This document shows, in pieces, positions 51,145 to 59,089 of a stretch of 64,000 bases of DNA. The position numbers and the translations under genes are program-made. The first letter of the stretch is position 1, and each line of letters opens with the position of its first letter. Under the pieces are notes generated by a model that was not told the DNA's origin, ran no database searches, and was given only the letters and a program-made list of their open reading frames with translations. Where the stretch lies: positions 1,612,001 through 1,676,000 of the forward strand of contig NZ_CP038143.1 of assembly GCF_006542375.1 (NCBI RefSeq), in the 5' to 3' direction. This stretch comes from Oecophyllibacter saccharovorans (GTDB lineage: Bacteria; Pseudomonadota; Alphaproteobacteria; Acetobacterales; Acetobacteraceae).

Positions 51145-51879
51145 ATGCTGACAAAGACCCTGCTGAAAAGGGCAGAAAAGGAGAGTGCCGTGACCGAACC
51201 GCAGAATGCCGCCGCCCCCCAGAAGGCGGCCCCTAGAAAAGAGCCCAGCCAGGCCGAGCTTGAAGCGGGGCGGCTGCTGTTTGCAGGTCCCTGCGACTTT
51301 TTCCACGGCTCGCAGACGCTCGACCAGCTGCCGCCGCCCGGCCTGCCCGAGATCGCCTTTGCAGGCCGCTCCAATGTCGGCAAGTCCAGCCTCATCAATG
51401 CCCTGACCGGTCGCAAGGCCCTGGCCCGCGCTTCCTCGGAGCCCGGGCGCACCAAGCAGCTCAATTTCTTCGACCTGGGCGGCCGTCTCGTCCTGGTGGA
51501 CATGCCGGGCTACGGCTACGCCAAGGCAGCCAAGAGCGTGAAGGAGGACTGGCAGAAAACCATGTTCTCCTATCTGCGCGGCCGCCCCAACCTGGACCGG
51601 GTGGTGCTGCTGATCGACAGCCGCGTGGGCTTCAAGGATTCCGACCGCGAGGCCTGTGACCTGCTCGACAAGGCGGCCGTGGTCTTTCAGGTCGTGCTGA
51701 CGAAATGCGACCAGCTTTCAGCCAGTGACCTGCAGAAGCGCATTGAGGAAGTCGAGGCTGTGCTGGCCAAGCACGCCGCAGCCTATCCCACCGTCATGGC
51801 CACCAGCAGCGAAAAGGGACAGGGCATTGCGCAGCTGCGGGCGATGATGGCAGGCTTTGCCGCACCCCCGCCGCGCTGA
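51145..51879 (+). CDS. engB: Ribosome-biogenesis GTPase EngB (YsxC/YihA)
   Basis: 244-residue GTPase involved in 50S assembly. G1 is FAGRSNVGKSSLINAL, G2 around GRTKQLNFF, G3 LVDMPGYGYAK, G4 LTKCDQL and G5 ATSSEKG. The N-terminal 55 residues before the core (KAAPRKEPSQAELEAG) are longer than in E. coli. ATG at 51145; an internal GTG at 51190 (VTEPQNAAA) with AAAAGGAGAG ahead is an attractive alternative start. Sits in yidC-engB-argB, the common alphaproteobacterial order. Confidence 0.95.
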   Translation: MLTKTLLKRAEKESAVTEPQNAAAPQKAAPRKEPSQAELEAGRLLFAGPCDFFHGSQTLDQLPPPGLPEIAFAGRSNVGKSSLINALTGRKALARASSEPGRTKQLNFFDLGGRLVLVDMPGYGYAKAAKSVKEDWQKTMFSYLRGRPNLDRVVLLIDSRVGFKDSDREACDLLDKAAVVFQVVLTKCDQLSASDLQKRIEEVEAVLAKHAAAYPTVMATSSEKGQGIAQLRAMMAGFAAPPPR

Positions 51880-51932
51880 AAGCGGCCCGGACCGTGTCCC
51901 GTAATTTTTCCTGCATGTGATGGATTTGGCTG

Positions 51933-52868
51933 ATGCCTTCGAAGCCTGACCTTCTTTCCGAAGAATCCCTGCTGGCCGGGACCGTTCAGGATCGGCAGAA
52001 AGCCGCCATCCTGGCCGATGCCCTGCCTTATCTGCGGCGCTATGCGGGCGATACCATCGTGGTGAAATACGGCGGCCATGCCATGCGGGAAGGGGCGCTG
52101 GCCGAAACCTTCGGGCGCGATATCTCCCTGCTGAAACTGGTGGGCATCAATCCGATCGTGGTCCATGGCGGCGGACCGCAGATCAATGACATGCTGGCCA
52201 AGCTTTCCATAGAGACGCGCTTTGTGGACGGTCTGCGCGTTACCGACCGCTCCATGATCGAGGTGATCGAGATGGTGCTTGCCGGCACTGTCAACAAGCA
52301 GGTGGCTGATCTCATCAGCCGAGCGGGCGCGCTGGCTGTCGGCATTTCAGGGCGTGACGGCCAGCTCATCCAGGCCCGCAAGCTGCGTCACTGCAGGCGC
52401 GGGGGCGGAGGCGAGGAAGCGGGAGAAGAAGTCGATCTGGGCTTCGTGGGCGAGCCGGAATCAGTGGACCCGCGCGTGCTCTACGCCCTGCTGGGGACCG
52501 GGCTGGTGCCTGTGGTGGCCCCGGTGGGCGGCAGTGCCGGCGGAGAGGTCTATAACATAAATGCCGATACAGCGGCCGGGGCGATCGCAGGCGCGGTCCA
52601 GGCGTCGCGCCTGCTGATGCTGACTGATGTTGCAGGCGTGCTGGATCAGGACGGCAACCCCATCGAGGAACTGACCGCCGAGCAGGCGCGCCGCCTCATC
52701 AGCGAAGGCCACATCACAGGCGGCATGATCCCCAAGGTGGAAACCTGCATCAAGGCTGTGGAGAACGGGGCCAAGGCCGCCGTCATTCTTGATGGGCGCG
52801 TCGCCCATGCCTGCCTGCTGGAGCTTTTCACGCGCGCAGGGCCAGGCACGCTCATCAAGGCGGACTGA
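51933..52868 (+). CDS. argB: Acetylglutamate kinase
   Basis: 311-residue amino-acid-kinase-fold enzyme of arginine synthesis. IVVKYGGHAM is the ATP-binding start, VVHGGGPQINDMLAKL the acetylglutamate loop, followed by SRAGALAVGISGRDGQLI, NINADTAAGAIAGAVQASRLLMLTDVAGVL and GGMIPKVETCIKAVENGAKAAVILDGR. The N-terminal helix (QDRQKAAILADALPYLRRY) typical of arginine-sensitive NAGK is present, so feedback inhibition by arginine is likely. A short Gly/Glu loop (RRGGGGEEAGEE) replaces the usual loop before VDLGFVGEPE. ATG at 51933. Confidence 0.96.
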   Translation: MPSKPDLLSEESLLAGTVQDRQKAAILADALPYLRRYAGDTIVVKYGGHAMREGALAETFGRDISLLKLVGINPIVVHGGGPQINDMLAKLSIETRFVDGLRVTDRSMIEVIEMVLAGTVNKQVADLISRAGALAVGISGRDGQLIQARKLRHCRRGGGGEEAGEEVDLGFVGEPESVDPRVLYALLGTGLVPVVAPVGGSAGGEVYNINADTAAGAIAGAVQASRLLMLTDVAGVLDQDGNPIEELTAEQARRLISEGHITGGMIPKVETCIKAVENGAKAAVILDGRVAHACLLELFTRAGPGTLIKAD

Positions 52869-52881
52869 GCCCCGGACCTTT

Positions 52882-53883
52882 TCAGGCGGGCAGGGGCGAG
52901 AACTTCCAGGCGCTGCCGAGGCCAGGCGAAGTCTGGCGCAAGGCCAGCGTGGCCTGCTCCAGGTGATTTTCCAGCGTTTCCGTGCAGCCGGCTTCGCGGC
53001 AGGCCAGGCCGATCTGCAGGCTGTCGGGCGGCCCGTCCTTGTGGGGGAATCCCCCTTCAGTGAGACGGGCGGCGCGCTCGGCAGCGGCGAAGCGGTCAGC
53101 GCCGTCCATCCAGAGCACGAACTGGCTGCTGCCTAGCCGCCCGATGGGGTCGGTCGGCCGGAAAGCCTTGCGCAGGGCAGAGACCACATCCCCCAGCCAA
53201 CGCCGTTCCTCACGCACGCGTTCAGCGAGCGGACGTGTGGGGTCCTGCAGCTCAGGCGGCAGGTTGACCTGCAGGCGCAGCAGGGTGCCGGGCTGGTGGT
53301 TGGCATCCAACCGGCTCAGCCGGTGGGTGATCTCCTCCTTCATCCCCTCCCAGGTCAGCAGGCCGGTCTCGGGGTCATGGCGGCCGGCGTAAAGGGAGGC
53401 ACGGTAGCGGTCCTCCACTTCAAACAGGGTGGCAGCGATCTGCCAGAACTGGCGTAGCAGGTTTTTCTCAGCCTCTGTCCAGGGGTCATGGCGCCACAGC
53501 AGGAGGGCCAGTTGCCGATTCGCAGACAGGGGCTGAACGGTCAGGAGCAGGCAGTCGGTTTCTGCCCCGCTTTTCTGGGAGAAGACCAGCTGCTGCTCGC
53601 CGCTTGCGTTTTCAAGCTGTGCGGCGCAGGCCGTCAGATATTGGGGCGGGCAATGGGTCTGGGCTTCCGGCTGGCTGAAGGGCTGCAGGGAAAAGGTGGT
53701 GTCCCCGGGCGCGTGGGAAGTCCGGGCTTCGAGCACCATGCCCTGGCATCCCAGCAGGTGGTGCAGCCTCCTGCAGGCCAGGCGTAGCCCCTGTGCCGGC
53801 AGGCCGCCCTGGCGCAGCAGGGCAACGAGGTTGGTAAGAGAAGCGTCTGAAGCTGAAACGGCGGTCCTGGTTGTGGCCTGCAT
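52882..53883 (-). CDS. Degenerate GGDEF-domain protein with GAF-like N-terminus
   Basis: 333 residues. Residues about 10-160 look like a GAF-type sensor domain (alternating strands, SLTNLVALLRQGG start). From 169 HDPETGLLTWEGMKEEI matches the opening of diguanylate-cyclase domains, and RLGSSQFVLWMDG (249-261) stands where RxGGDEF is expected. The GGDEF residues are replaced by GSSQF and no RxxD inhibitory site is obvious, so cyclase activity is unlikely; it could bind c-di-GMP or only act as a sensor. The ATG at 53883 is preferred because AGGG lies eight bases ahead; the open frame reaches 54087. Divergent from dapD. Confidence 0.8.
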   Translation of the reverse strand: MQATTRTAVSASDASLTNLVALLRQGGLPAQGLRLACRRLHHLLGCQGMVLEARTSHAPGDTTFSLQPFSQPEAQTHCPPQYLTACAAQLENASGEQQLVFSQKSGAETDCLLLTVQPLSANRQLALLLWRHDPWTEAEKNLLRQFWQIAATLFEVEDRYRASLYAGRHDPETGLLTWEGMKEEITHRLSRLDANHQPGTLLRLQVNLPPELQDPTRPLAERVREERRWLGDVVSALRKAFRPTDPIGRLGSSQFVLWMDGADRFAAAERAARLTEGGFPHKDGPPDSLQIGLACREAGCTETLENHLEQATLALRQTSPGLGSAWKFSPLPA

Positions 53884-54118
53884 GACTTTGCCCTGCATGA
53901 ATTGAGCACTGTGGGGGGGCGGCGTTCGCGCTGCGGGACTTTGCCGCATTCTGAGCCTGGCCGGTAATATCCTGGCCCGCAATGCCGGTTCGGGGAAGGG
54001 TGCAATTGACTTGCCTGCCCCGCCGCCGCATGGTTCGGGGGTGCCCGTATACCCGGCGCGTGCTCCCCGGGCACAGCTTACAGTCAAACAGGTTTACAGT
54101 CATACGGAAACGGATTCC

Positions 54119-54949
54119 ATGCCACATACCGACCTTCAGGCCACCATCGACGCTCTCTGGGAAGACCGGGCCACGCTGACCCCCCAGACCACCGGCGCCC
54201 CCCGGCAGGCCGTGGAAGCCGCCCTGGAGGGGCTGGATCAGGGGGTTTTCCGCGTGGCTGAAGTCACCCCGGCCGGTCGGGTGGTGCATGAATGGCTCAA
54301 AAAGGCCGTTCTGCTGTCCTTCCGGCTTTATGACTGCGAGCCCATGCCCTATGCCTGCGGCGGCGTGCCGGGCTTTGACAAGGTGCCGCTGAAATGCACT
54401 GGCTGGGACAAGGCGCGTTTCGAGCAGGCGGGCTTCCGCGCCGTGCCCGGCTCCATCGTCCGCCGGTCCGCCTATATCGCGCCGGGCGTGGTGCTGATGC
54501 CGAGCTTCGTCAATCTTGGGGCCCGCGTCGAAAGCGGCACCATGGTCGACACCTGGGCCACGATCGGCTCCTGCGCGCAGATCGGCAGCAACTGCCACAT
54601 CAGCGGCGGGGCGGGGATCGGCGGTGTTCTCGAGCCCCTGCAGGCAGCGCCGGTCATCATCGAGGACGGCTGCTTCATCGGCGCGCGCTCCGAAGTGGCG
54701 GAAGGCGTGATCGTCGAAAAGGGCTCCGTGCTTTCGATGGGCGTGTTCCTGGGCGCTTCCACCAAGATCATCGACCGCGCCACGGGGGAAATCCACATGG
54801 GGCGCGTGCCGGCCTATTCCGTGGTCATTCCAGGCACCCTGCCGCCCAAAACGCCGGGTGGTCCCTCGCTTGCCTGCGCGGTCATCGTCAAGCGGGTGGA
54901 CGAGCGGACGCGTTCCAAGACCTCCATCAACGAGCTCCTGCGTGACTGA
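54119..54949 (+). CDS. dapD: 2,3,4,5-tetrahydropyridine-2,6-dicarboxylate N-succinyltransferase
   Basis: 276-residue left-handed beta-helix enzyme of the succinylase route to diaminopimelate and lysine. [19 protein letters not shown] opens the N-domain; YDKVPLKC-like [11 protein letters not shown] and [29 protein letters not shown] start the helix; [31 protein letters not shown] is highly conserved; the C-terminus has IINELLRD-like SINELLRD. Start is the ATG at 54119 (MPHTDLQ); the frame is open to 54011 without conserved sequence. dapE follows after 24 bases. Confidence 0.96.
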   Translation: MPHTDLQATIDALWEDRATLTPQTTGAPRQAVEAALEGLDQGVFRVAEVTPAGRVVHEWLKKAVLLSFRLYDCEPMPYACGGVPGFDKVPLKCTGWDKARFEQAGFRAVPGSIVRRSAYIAPGVVLMPSFVNLGARVESGTMVDTWATIGSCAQIGSNCHISGGAGIGGVLEPLQAAPVIIEDGCFIGARSEVAEGVIVEKGSVLSMGVFLGASTKIIDRATGEIHMGRVPAYSVVIPGTLPPKTPGGPSLACAVIVKRVDERTRSKTSINELLRD

Positions 54950-54973
54950 AGGGGCTTCGGGGGCGTTGCTGAC

Positions 54974-56125
54974 TTGACCGCTTTTACCCCTGAAATTCTG
55001 ACCGATCCGGTGCCGCTGCTTCAGGCGCTGCTGCGCTGCCCTTCCGTCACGCCGAAGGATGCAGGGGCGCTGGCGCTGGTCGGCCAGGCGCTGGAGACGC
55101 TGGGCTTTACGGTCACTGCCCTGCCTTTCGGGCCGCCTGAGGCCCCCACGCCCAATCTTTATGCCCGCCTGGGCACAGCCAGGCCCTTGCTCTGTCTGGC
55201 CGGTCATACCGATGTGGTGGCGCCGGGGCCGGACTGGCAGCATGATCCCTTTTCAGGCCATGTGGAAGGCGGCTGGATCTACGGCCGCGGCGCTGCGGAC
55301 ATGAAAGGCGGCGTGGCTGCCTTCATCGCCGCTGCCGCCAGGAGGCTTAGGCAGGGGCCGCTTGAGGGCAGCCTTGCCTTCCTGCTGACAGGCGATGAGG
55401 AAGGACCGGCCCGCCACGGCACGCGTGCCGTGCTGCAATGGATGGAAGAGCAGGGGGAAAAGCCCGATTTCTGCCTGCTGGGCGAGCCGACCAACCCTGG
55501 CCAGATGGGCGAGATGATCAAGGTGGGACGGCGCGGCAGCCTCAATGCCGTGCTCAAAGTGCCAGGTGTGCAGGGCCATGTGGCTTATCCCCACCTGGCC
55601 GACAATCCCCTGCACAGGTTGCCCGCTCTCCTGACGGCCCTGACCTCTTTCCCGTTGGACAGCGGTAACCAGTGGTTCGCGCCGTCCTCCCTGCAGGTCA
55701 CCAGCATCGATACCGGCAACCCGGTAACCAACATCATTCCCGCGCAGGTGGAGATCCGGCTCAACATCCGCTTCAACAATCTCCATACCGGCGCTTCCCT
55801 GCAGAAATGGCTGCAGGAGGTCGCCCAGGCCCACGCCCCCGGCACGGAGGTGGCGGTGAGCGTCAGTGGGGAGGCCTTCATGACCCCGGCCGGGCGGGAA
55901 GTCGCCCTGCTGGGCCAGGCGGTCGAGGAGGTGACGGGCCGCAAGCCTGTGCTGGACACAGGGGGCGGCACGTCGGATGCGCGTTTCATCACCGCGATGT
56001 GTCCGGTGGCGGAGTTCGGGCTCGTGGGGGCGACCATGCACAAGCGTGACGAGAAGATCTCCCTTGCCTCCCTGGAAGACCTCACCCGTGTCACGCAGCT
56101 TTTCATGGAGCGGCTGGGCGTCTGA
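54974..56125 (+). CDS. dapE: Succinyl-diaminopimelate desuccinylase
   Basis: 383-residue di-zinc M20 peptidase-fold enzyme following DapD in lysine and peptidoglycan precursor synthesis. LLCLAGHTDVVAPG has the first His-Asp, GRGAADMKGGVAAF the bridging Asp, LTGDEEGPARHGTRAVL the catalytic Glu pair, and GGGTSDARFI and EFGLVGATMHKRDE the last ligands. Start is TTG at 54974, the only start near the conserved N-terminus, after GGGGGCG. Convergent with truA; three 11-bp repeats lie in the 41-base gap. Confidence 0.95.
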   Translation: MTAFTPEILTDPVPLLQALLRCPSVTPKDAGALALVGQALETLGFTVTALPFGPPEAPTPNLYARLGTARPLLCLAGHTDVVAPGPDWQHDPFSGHVEGGWIYGRGAADMKGGVAAFIAAAARRLRQGPLEGSLAFLLTGDEEGPARHGTRAVLQWMEEQGEKPDFCLLGEPTNPGQMGEMIKVGRRGSLNAVLKVPGVQGHVAYPHLADNPLHRLPALLTALTSFPLDSGNQWFAPSSLQVTSIDTGNPVTNIIPAQVEIRLNIRFNNLHTGASLQKWLQEVAQAHAPGTEVAVSVSGEAFMTPAGREVALLGQAVEEVTGRKPVLDTGGGTSDARFITAMCPVAEFGLVGATMHKRDEKISLASLEDLTRVTQLFMERLGV

Positions 56126-56136
56126 AGTCCCCGGCT

Positions 56137-56169
56137 AAGACAGGCTCAAGACAGGCCCAAGACAGGCTA
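56137..56169. repeat. 11-bp tandem repeat x3 between dapE and truA
   Basis: AAGACAGGCTC, AAGACAGGCCC and AAGACAGGCTA follow without gap at 56137, 56148 and 56159. The last copy contains the truA stop codon (minus strand, 56167-56169). The unit fills almost the whole gap between the convergent genes. Confidence 0.92.
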
Positions 56170-56976
56170 AGAGACGGCAGACACTTCGAAGGGATCGCTG
56201 GGATACCCCACCCCGATCAGGCACAGCCCGTCTGCAGGGGCGGTCGGCCCCGCCGCGCGCCTGTCGCGTGCGGCAAGGGCGGTGCCCACCTGCGCGGGCG
56301 TCCAGCGGCCGAGGCCCACCAGAGCCAGGGTGCCCACCATGTTGCGCACCTGGTGGTGCAGAAACGAGCGCGCCTGCGTTTCAATGAGGATCCGCTCGCC
56401 CTGGCGGCGGATCTGCAGCTCATCGAGGGTGCGCAGAGCATGGCGCGCCTGGCAGGCGGCAGCGCGGAAAGAGGTGAAATCATGCCGTCCCAGCAGGTGG
56501 CGCGCGCCTTCCTGCATGGCGGCAACGTCCATCTCGTGCCTGACATGCCAAACCTGTCCTTCCGCCAGGGCCGGGCGGGCCGGGCGGTTGAGGATGACGT
56601 AGCGGTAACGGCGCCAGATGGCCGAAAAGCGCGCATTCCAGTCCGCCGGTACCGAGGCTGCCTGCAGGATGGCGACCGGATGCGGCTTGAGGTGATAGTT
56701 CAGCGCCTCGCGGAGGGTGTGGGCCGTCAGGCGGACATCAGCGGGGAAATCCAGATGCGCAACCAGGCCGCTGGCATGCACGCCGGCATCCGTCCGCCCT
56801 GCGGTGATGCTGGGTACAGACCGGCCACGGGTAAGGCGGGCGGCGGCTTCCTCGACCAGCTGCTGGACGGTAAGACCGTTCTCCTGCCGCTGCCAGCCCC
56901 GGTAAGGCTGCCCGTTGAACTCGATCCTGACCGCCCAGCGCTGGCCGGTTTTCTGGTTCGCCGGATCGTCAGTCAA
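56167..56976 (-). CDS. truA: tRNA pseudouridine synthase A
   Basis: 269-residue enzyme making pseudouridine 38-40 in the tRNA anticodon stem-loop. RIEFNGQPYRGWQRQENGLTVQ begins the fold, ITAGRTDAGVHASGLVAHLDF holds the catalytic Asp, RYRYVILNRPARPAL and FLHHQVRNMVGTLALVGLG follow. Start is TTG at 56976, overlapping the fmt stop by eight bases (TTGACTGA), so translation is probably coupled to fmt; no ATG is available before the conserved part. Completes a def-fmt-truA set on the minus strand. Confidence 0.95.
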   Translation of the reverse strand: MTDDPANQKTGQRWAVRIEFNGQPYRGWQRQENGLTVQQLVEEAAARLTRGRSVPSITAGRTDAGVHASGLVAHLDFPADVRLTAHTLREALNYHLKPHPVAILQAASVPADWNARFSAIWRRYRYVILNRPARPALAEGQVWHVRHEMDVAAMQEGARHLLGRHDFTSFRAAACQARHALRTLDELQIRRQGERILIETQARSFLHHQVRNMVGTLALVGLGRWTPAQVGTALAARDRRAAGPTAPADGLCLIGVGYPSDPFEVSAVS

Positions 56977-57940
56977 AGCGGCTGCCTTTGCCGAGGGGGC
57001 GGCCGCGCAGGAAGTCGCCTGCCTCCATCATCGCGCGCCCGGGCTGCTGCAGGCGCGTGATGCGCACGGCACCCCGGCCGGTCGCAACCGTCAGCCGGTC
57101 GTCCAGAACCGTGCCGGGTTCCGCGTCGCCCACGTCCTGGGCGGGCAGCGGCAGGACGTTGCCGATGCGCAGGGTCTGGCCCCCGTAACGGGTGAAGCTT
57201 CCAGGCCAGGGGGTGAAAGCGCGGATCTGGCAATCGATTTCCTCCGCACTGGCCCGCCAGTCGATCTGTCCCGCTTCCCGCGTCAGGCGCGGGGCATAGG
57301 TCATGCCGGCCTCAGGCTGCGGTACGGCCACAGGCAAGGGGCGCTGGCTGAGGGTGCGGACGATCAGGGCTGCGCCCATCTGCGCCAGCCGGTCATGCAG
57401 TGTGGCTGAAGTGTCGTCAGCGGTGATGGGCGTGGCCCCGTGCATCAGCACCGCGCCTGTGTCCAGCCCTTCATCCATCTGCATGATGCACACGCCGCTT
57501 TCGCTGTCGCCGGCCAGAATGGCGGACTGGATGGGCGATGCCCCCCGCCAGCGCGGCAGCAGGCTGGCATGGATGTTGAGGCAGCCCAGACGCGGCGCGT
57601 CCAGGATTTCAGGCGGCAGGATGAGGCCGTAAGCCGCCACCACGGCCACGTCAGCTTTCAGGGCGGCAAATTCTGCCTGTGCTTCAGGATTGTTGCGCAG
57701 CCTGGCGGGCGTGCGCACCTCGATGCCCATCTCTTCAGCCGCTTCATGGACAGGCTGCCTGCGCAGCGCCTTGCCCCGTCCCGCAGGGCGCGGCGGCTGC
57801 GTATAAACAGCCACGATCTCATGACCGGCCTCGCGCAACGCATGCAGGGCAGGCACGGAGAATTCAGGCGAGCCCATGAAAACCAGGCGCAGAGGCTTGG
57901 CGGAGGAGAGAGATTCGGGGGATTCGGCAGGGGCGGGCAT
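56969..57940 (-). CDS. fmt: Methionyl-tRNA formyltransferase
   Basis: 323-residue enzyme formylating initiator Met-tRNA with 10-formyl-THF. LRLVFMGSPEFSVPALHAL opens the catalytic domain; YTQPPRPAGRGKALRRQPVHE is the tRNA acceptor loop; GCLNIHASLLPRWRGASPIQ has the catalytic Asn-His and the SLLPRWRG loop; MQMDEGLDTGAVL follows, then a C-terminal OB-like domain. ATG at 57940 is chosen over an in-frame ATG at 57985 because it is nearer to the conserved start and has GGAAG ahead. Pairs with def, which removes the formyl group. Confidence 0.96.
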   Translation of the reverse strand: MPAPAESPESLSSAKPLRLVFMGSPEFSVPALHALREAGHEIVAVYTQPPRPAGRGKALRRQPVHEAAEEMGIEVRTPARLRNNPEAQAEFAALKADVAVVAAYGLILPPEILDAPRLGCLNIHASLLPRWRGASPIQSAILAGDSESGVCIMQMDEGLDTGAVLMHGATPITADDTSATLHDRLAQMGAALIVRTLSQRPLPVAVPQPEAGMTYAPRLTREAGQIDWRASAEEIDCQIRAFTPWPGSFTRYGGQTLRIGNVLPLPAQDVGDAEPGTVLDDRLTVATGRGAVRITRLQQPGRAMMEAGDFLRGRPLGKGSRFD

Positions 57941-58002
57941 GGAGCAGCGCTTCCGAAGGGTTCGGGCCATGAAAGGAGCAGGCAAAGGGTAAGGGCAGTG
58001 TT

Positions 58003-58022
58003 TTCAGTGACGTTCAGTGACG
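58003..58022. repeat. 10-bp perfect tandem repeat at the def stop codon
   Basis: TTCAGTGACG twice without a gap (on the minus strand CGTCACTGAA twice). The copy inside def codes Arg-His-stop; the second copy duplicates this stop region just downstream. Confidence 0.9.
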
Positions 58023-58571
58023 CCGCTTCTGCTCCTTGTTGAGGCGCCGCATGATCATGTTGCGTTTGAGGGTCGTAAGGTGGTCGACGAAAAGCTTGCC
58101 TTCCAGATGGTCGATCTCATGCTGGATGCAGGTGCCGAGCAGGCCGTCCTCTTCGCGTTCCACCACGCTGCCGTCCAGGTCGAGGTAGCGCACTTTCACA
58201 ACATCGGGCCGCTCCACCTCGGCAAACTGGTTGGGCAGGGAAAGACAGCCCTCCTGGCGCGGGGAGGTCGCCTCGCTCGTTTCGAGAATTTCCGGATTGA
58301 TCAGCACCAGCGGGGCCGGGCTTTCCTCCTTGCTGCGGTCGGCAAGGTCGATGATGATCAGCCGCAGCGACAGCCCGACCTGCGGGGCGGCCAGGCCGAT
58401 GCCGGGCGCTTTGTACATGGCGGAGAACATGCCGGGCAGGGCAGCGCGGATCTGCGCCATGTCCTCTTCAGCCACCGCACGGGCTTTCTGACGCAGGACG
58501 GGATGGGGGGCAACCAGGATGGGGGTGGGCTCCACCTCTTCAATCCCGGCGAGAATGTCGATAATGCTCAT
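58014..58571 (-). CDS. def: Peptide deformylase
   Basis: 185-residue metallopeptidase removing the N-formyl group from nascent proteins. Motif 1 is GIGLAAPQVG, motif 2 QEGCLSLPNQFAEVERP (metal Cys) and motif 3 CIQHEIDHLEGKLFVDHL (HEXXH). Type I length with a basic C-terminus (RRLNKEQKRRH). ATG at 58571. The 73-base gap to fmt contains a duplicated def stop region. Divergent from the DUF1150 gene. Confidence 0.97.
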   Translation of the reverse strand: MSIIDILAGIEEVEPTPILVAPHPVLRQKARAVAEEDMAQIRAALPGMFSAMYKAPGIGLAAPQVGLSLRLIIIDLADRSKEESPAPLVLINPEILETSEATSPRQEGCLSLPNQFAEVERPDVVKVRYLDLDGSVVEREEDGLLGTCIQHEIDHLEGKLFVDHLTTLKRNMIMRRLNKEQKRRH

Positions 58572-58634
58572 GGGGGTGACACTAGCGAGCTTGAAGCCAT
58601 TACGCCAGACGGGGCCTGCAGGGGAAAGCGGGGT

Positions 58635-58662
58635 CTTGAAATCTCCCCGGGGATGCCCATTT
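58635..58662 (+). promoter_or_regulatory. Candidate heat-shock sigma-32 promoter ahead of DUF1150 gene
   Basis: CTTG (58635-58638), 17 bases, then CCCATTT (58656-58662), against the alphaproteobacterial heat-shock pattern CTTG-N17/18-CYTATNT: one mismatch in the second part. It would leave a leader of about 130 bases. In other alphaproteobacteria DUF1150 genes are found beside small heat-shock protein genes, which makes the match more credible. Confidence 0.35.
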
Positions 58663-58799
58663 CCACTGTTTCGAACGTTCCCTCGCCTGCAGAGGCCGGG
58701 GACTTCAGCTGCCGATCATTTCACCGGCCAACCCACATCACATTTTTCATTTTCAGAACACCTTCAAGAACATCATATTGTTGAAAGGCCCTGGCCTTC

Positions 58800-59039
58800 A
58801 TGTCTCAGAGCAACGCTTCCAATTCCATCATTTCTTCCGACCTGCGCCATATCTCAGCCCCGCAGTTCCGCCAGCTTGGCCTGCAGGAAATGGCCTATAT
58901 CCGCCCCGTACGCCATGAAGGCGCGCCGGCGGTGGGCATTCATGCTGCTGACGGCACGCCCATGGCGATCGTCGCCGATGAAGCCACGGCCCTGGCCGCC
59001 ATCCGCGACAACAACCTGGCGGCTGCCCTGATTCACTGA
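58800..59039 (+). CDS. DUF1150 family protein
   Basis: 79-residue small soluble protein. FRQLGLQEMAYIRPV is the family signature, followed by GIHAADGTPMAIVADEATAL, a single small domain of strands and a helix. The ATG at 58800 follows GAAAGGCCCTGG. Function is not established. In many alphaproteobacteria the family is encoded next to Hsp20-type chaperones, but none is nearby here. It lies alone between divergent def and convergent lptB. Confidence 0.88.
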   Translation: MSQSNASNSIISSDLRHISAPQFRQLGLQEMAYIRPVRHEGAPAVGIHAADGTPMAIVADEATALAAIRDNNLAAALIH

Positions 59040-59089
59040 CTTTCCGGGCCTTCCGGCGCAGGGATTTCCGGGCGTTTCAGCCCAGGCGT

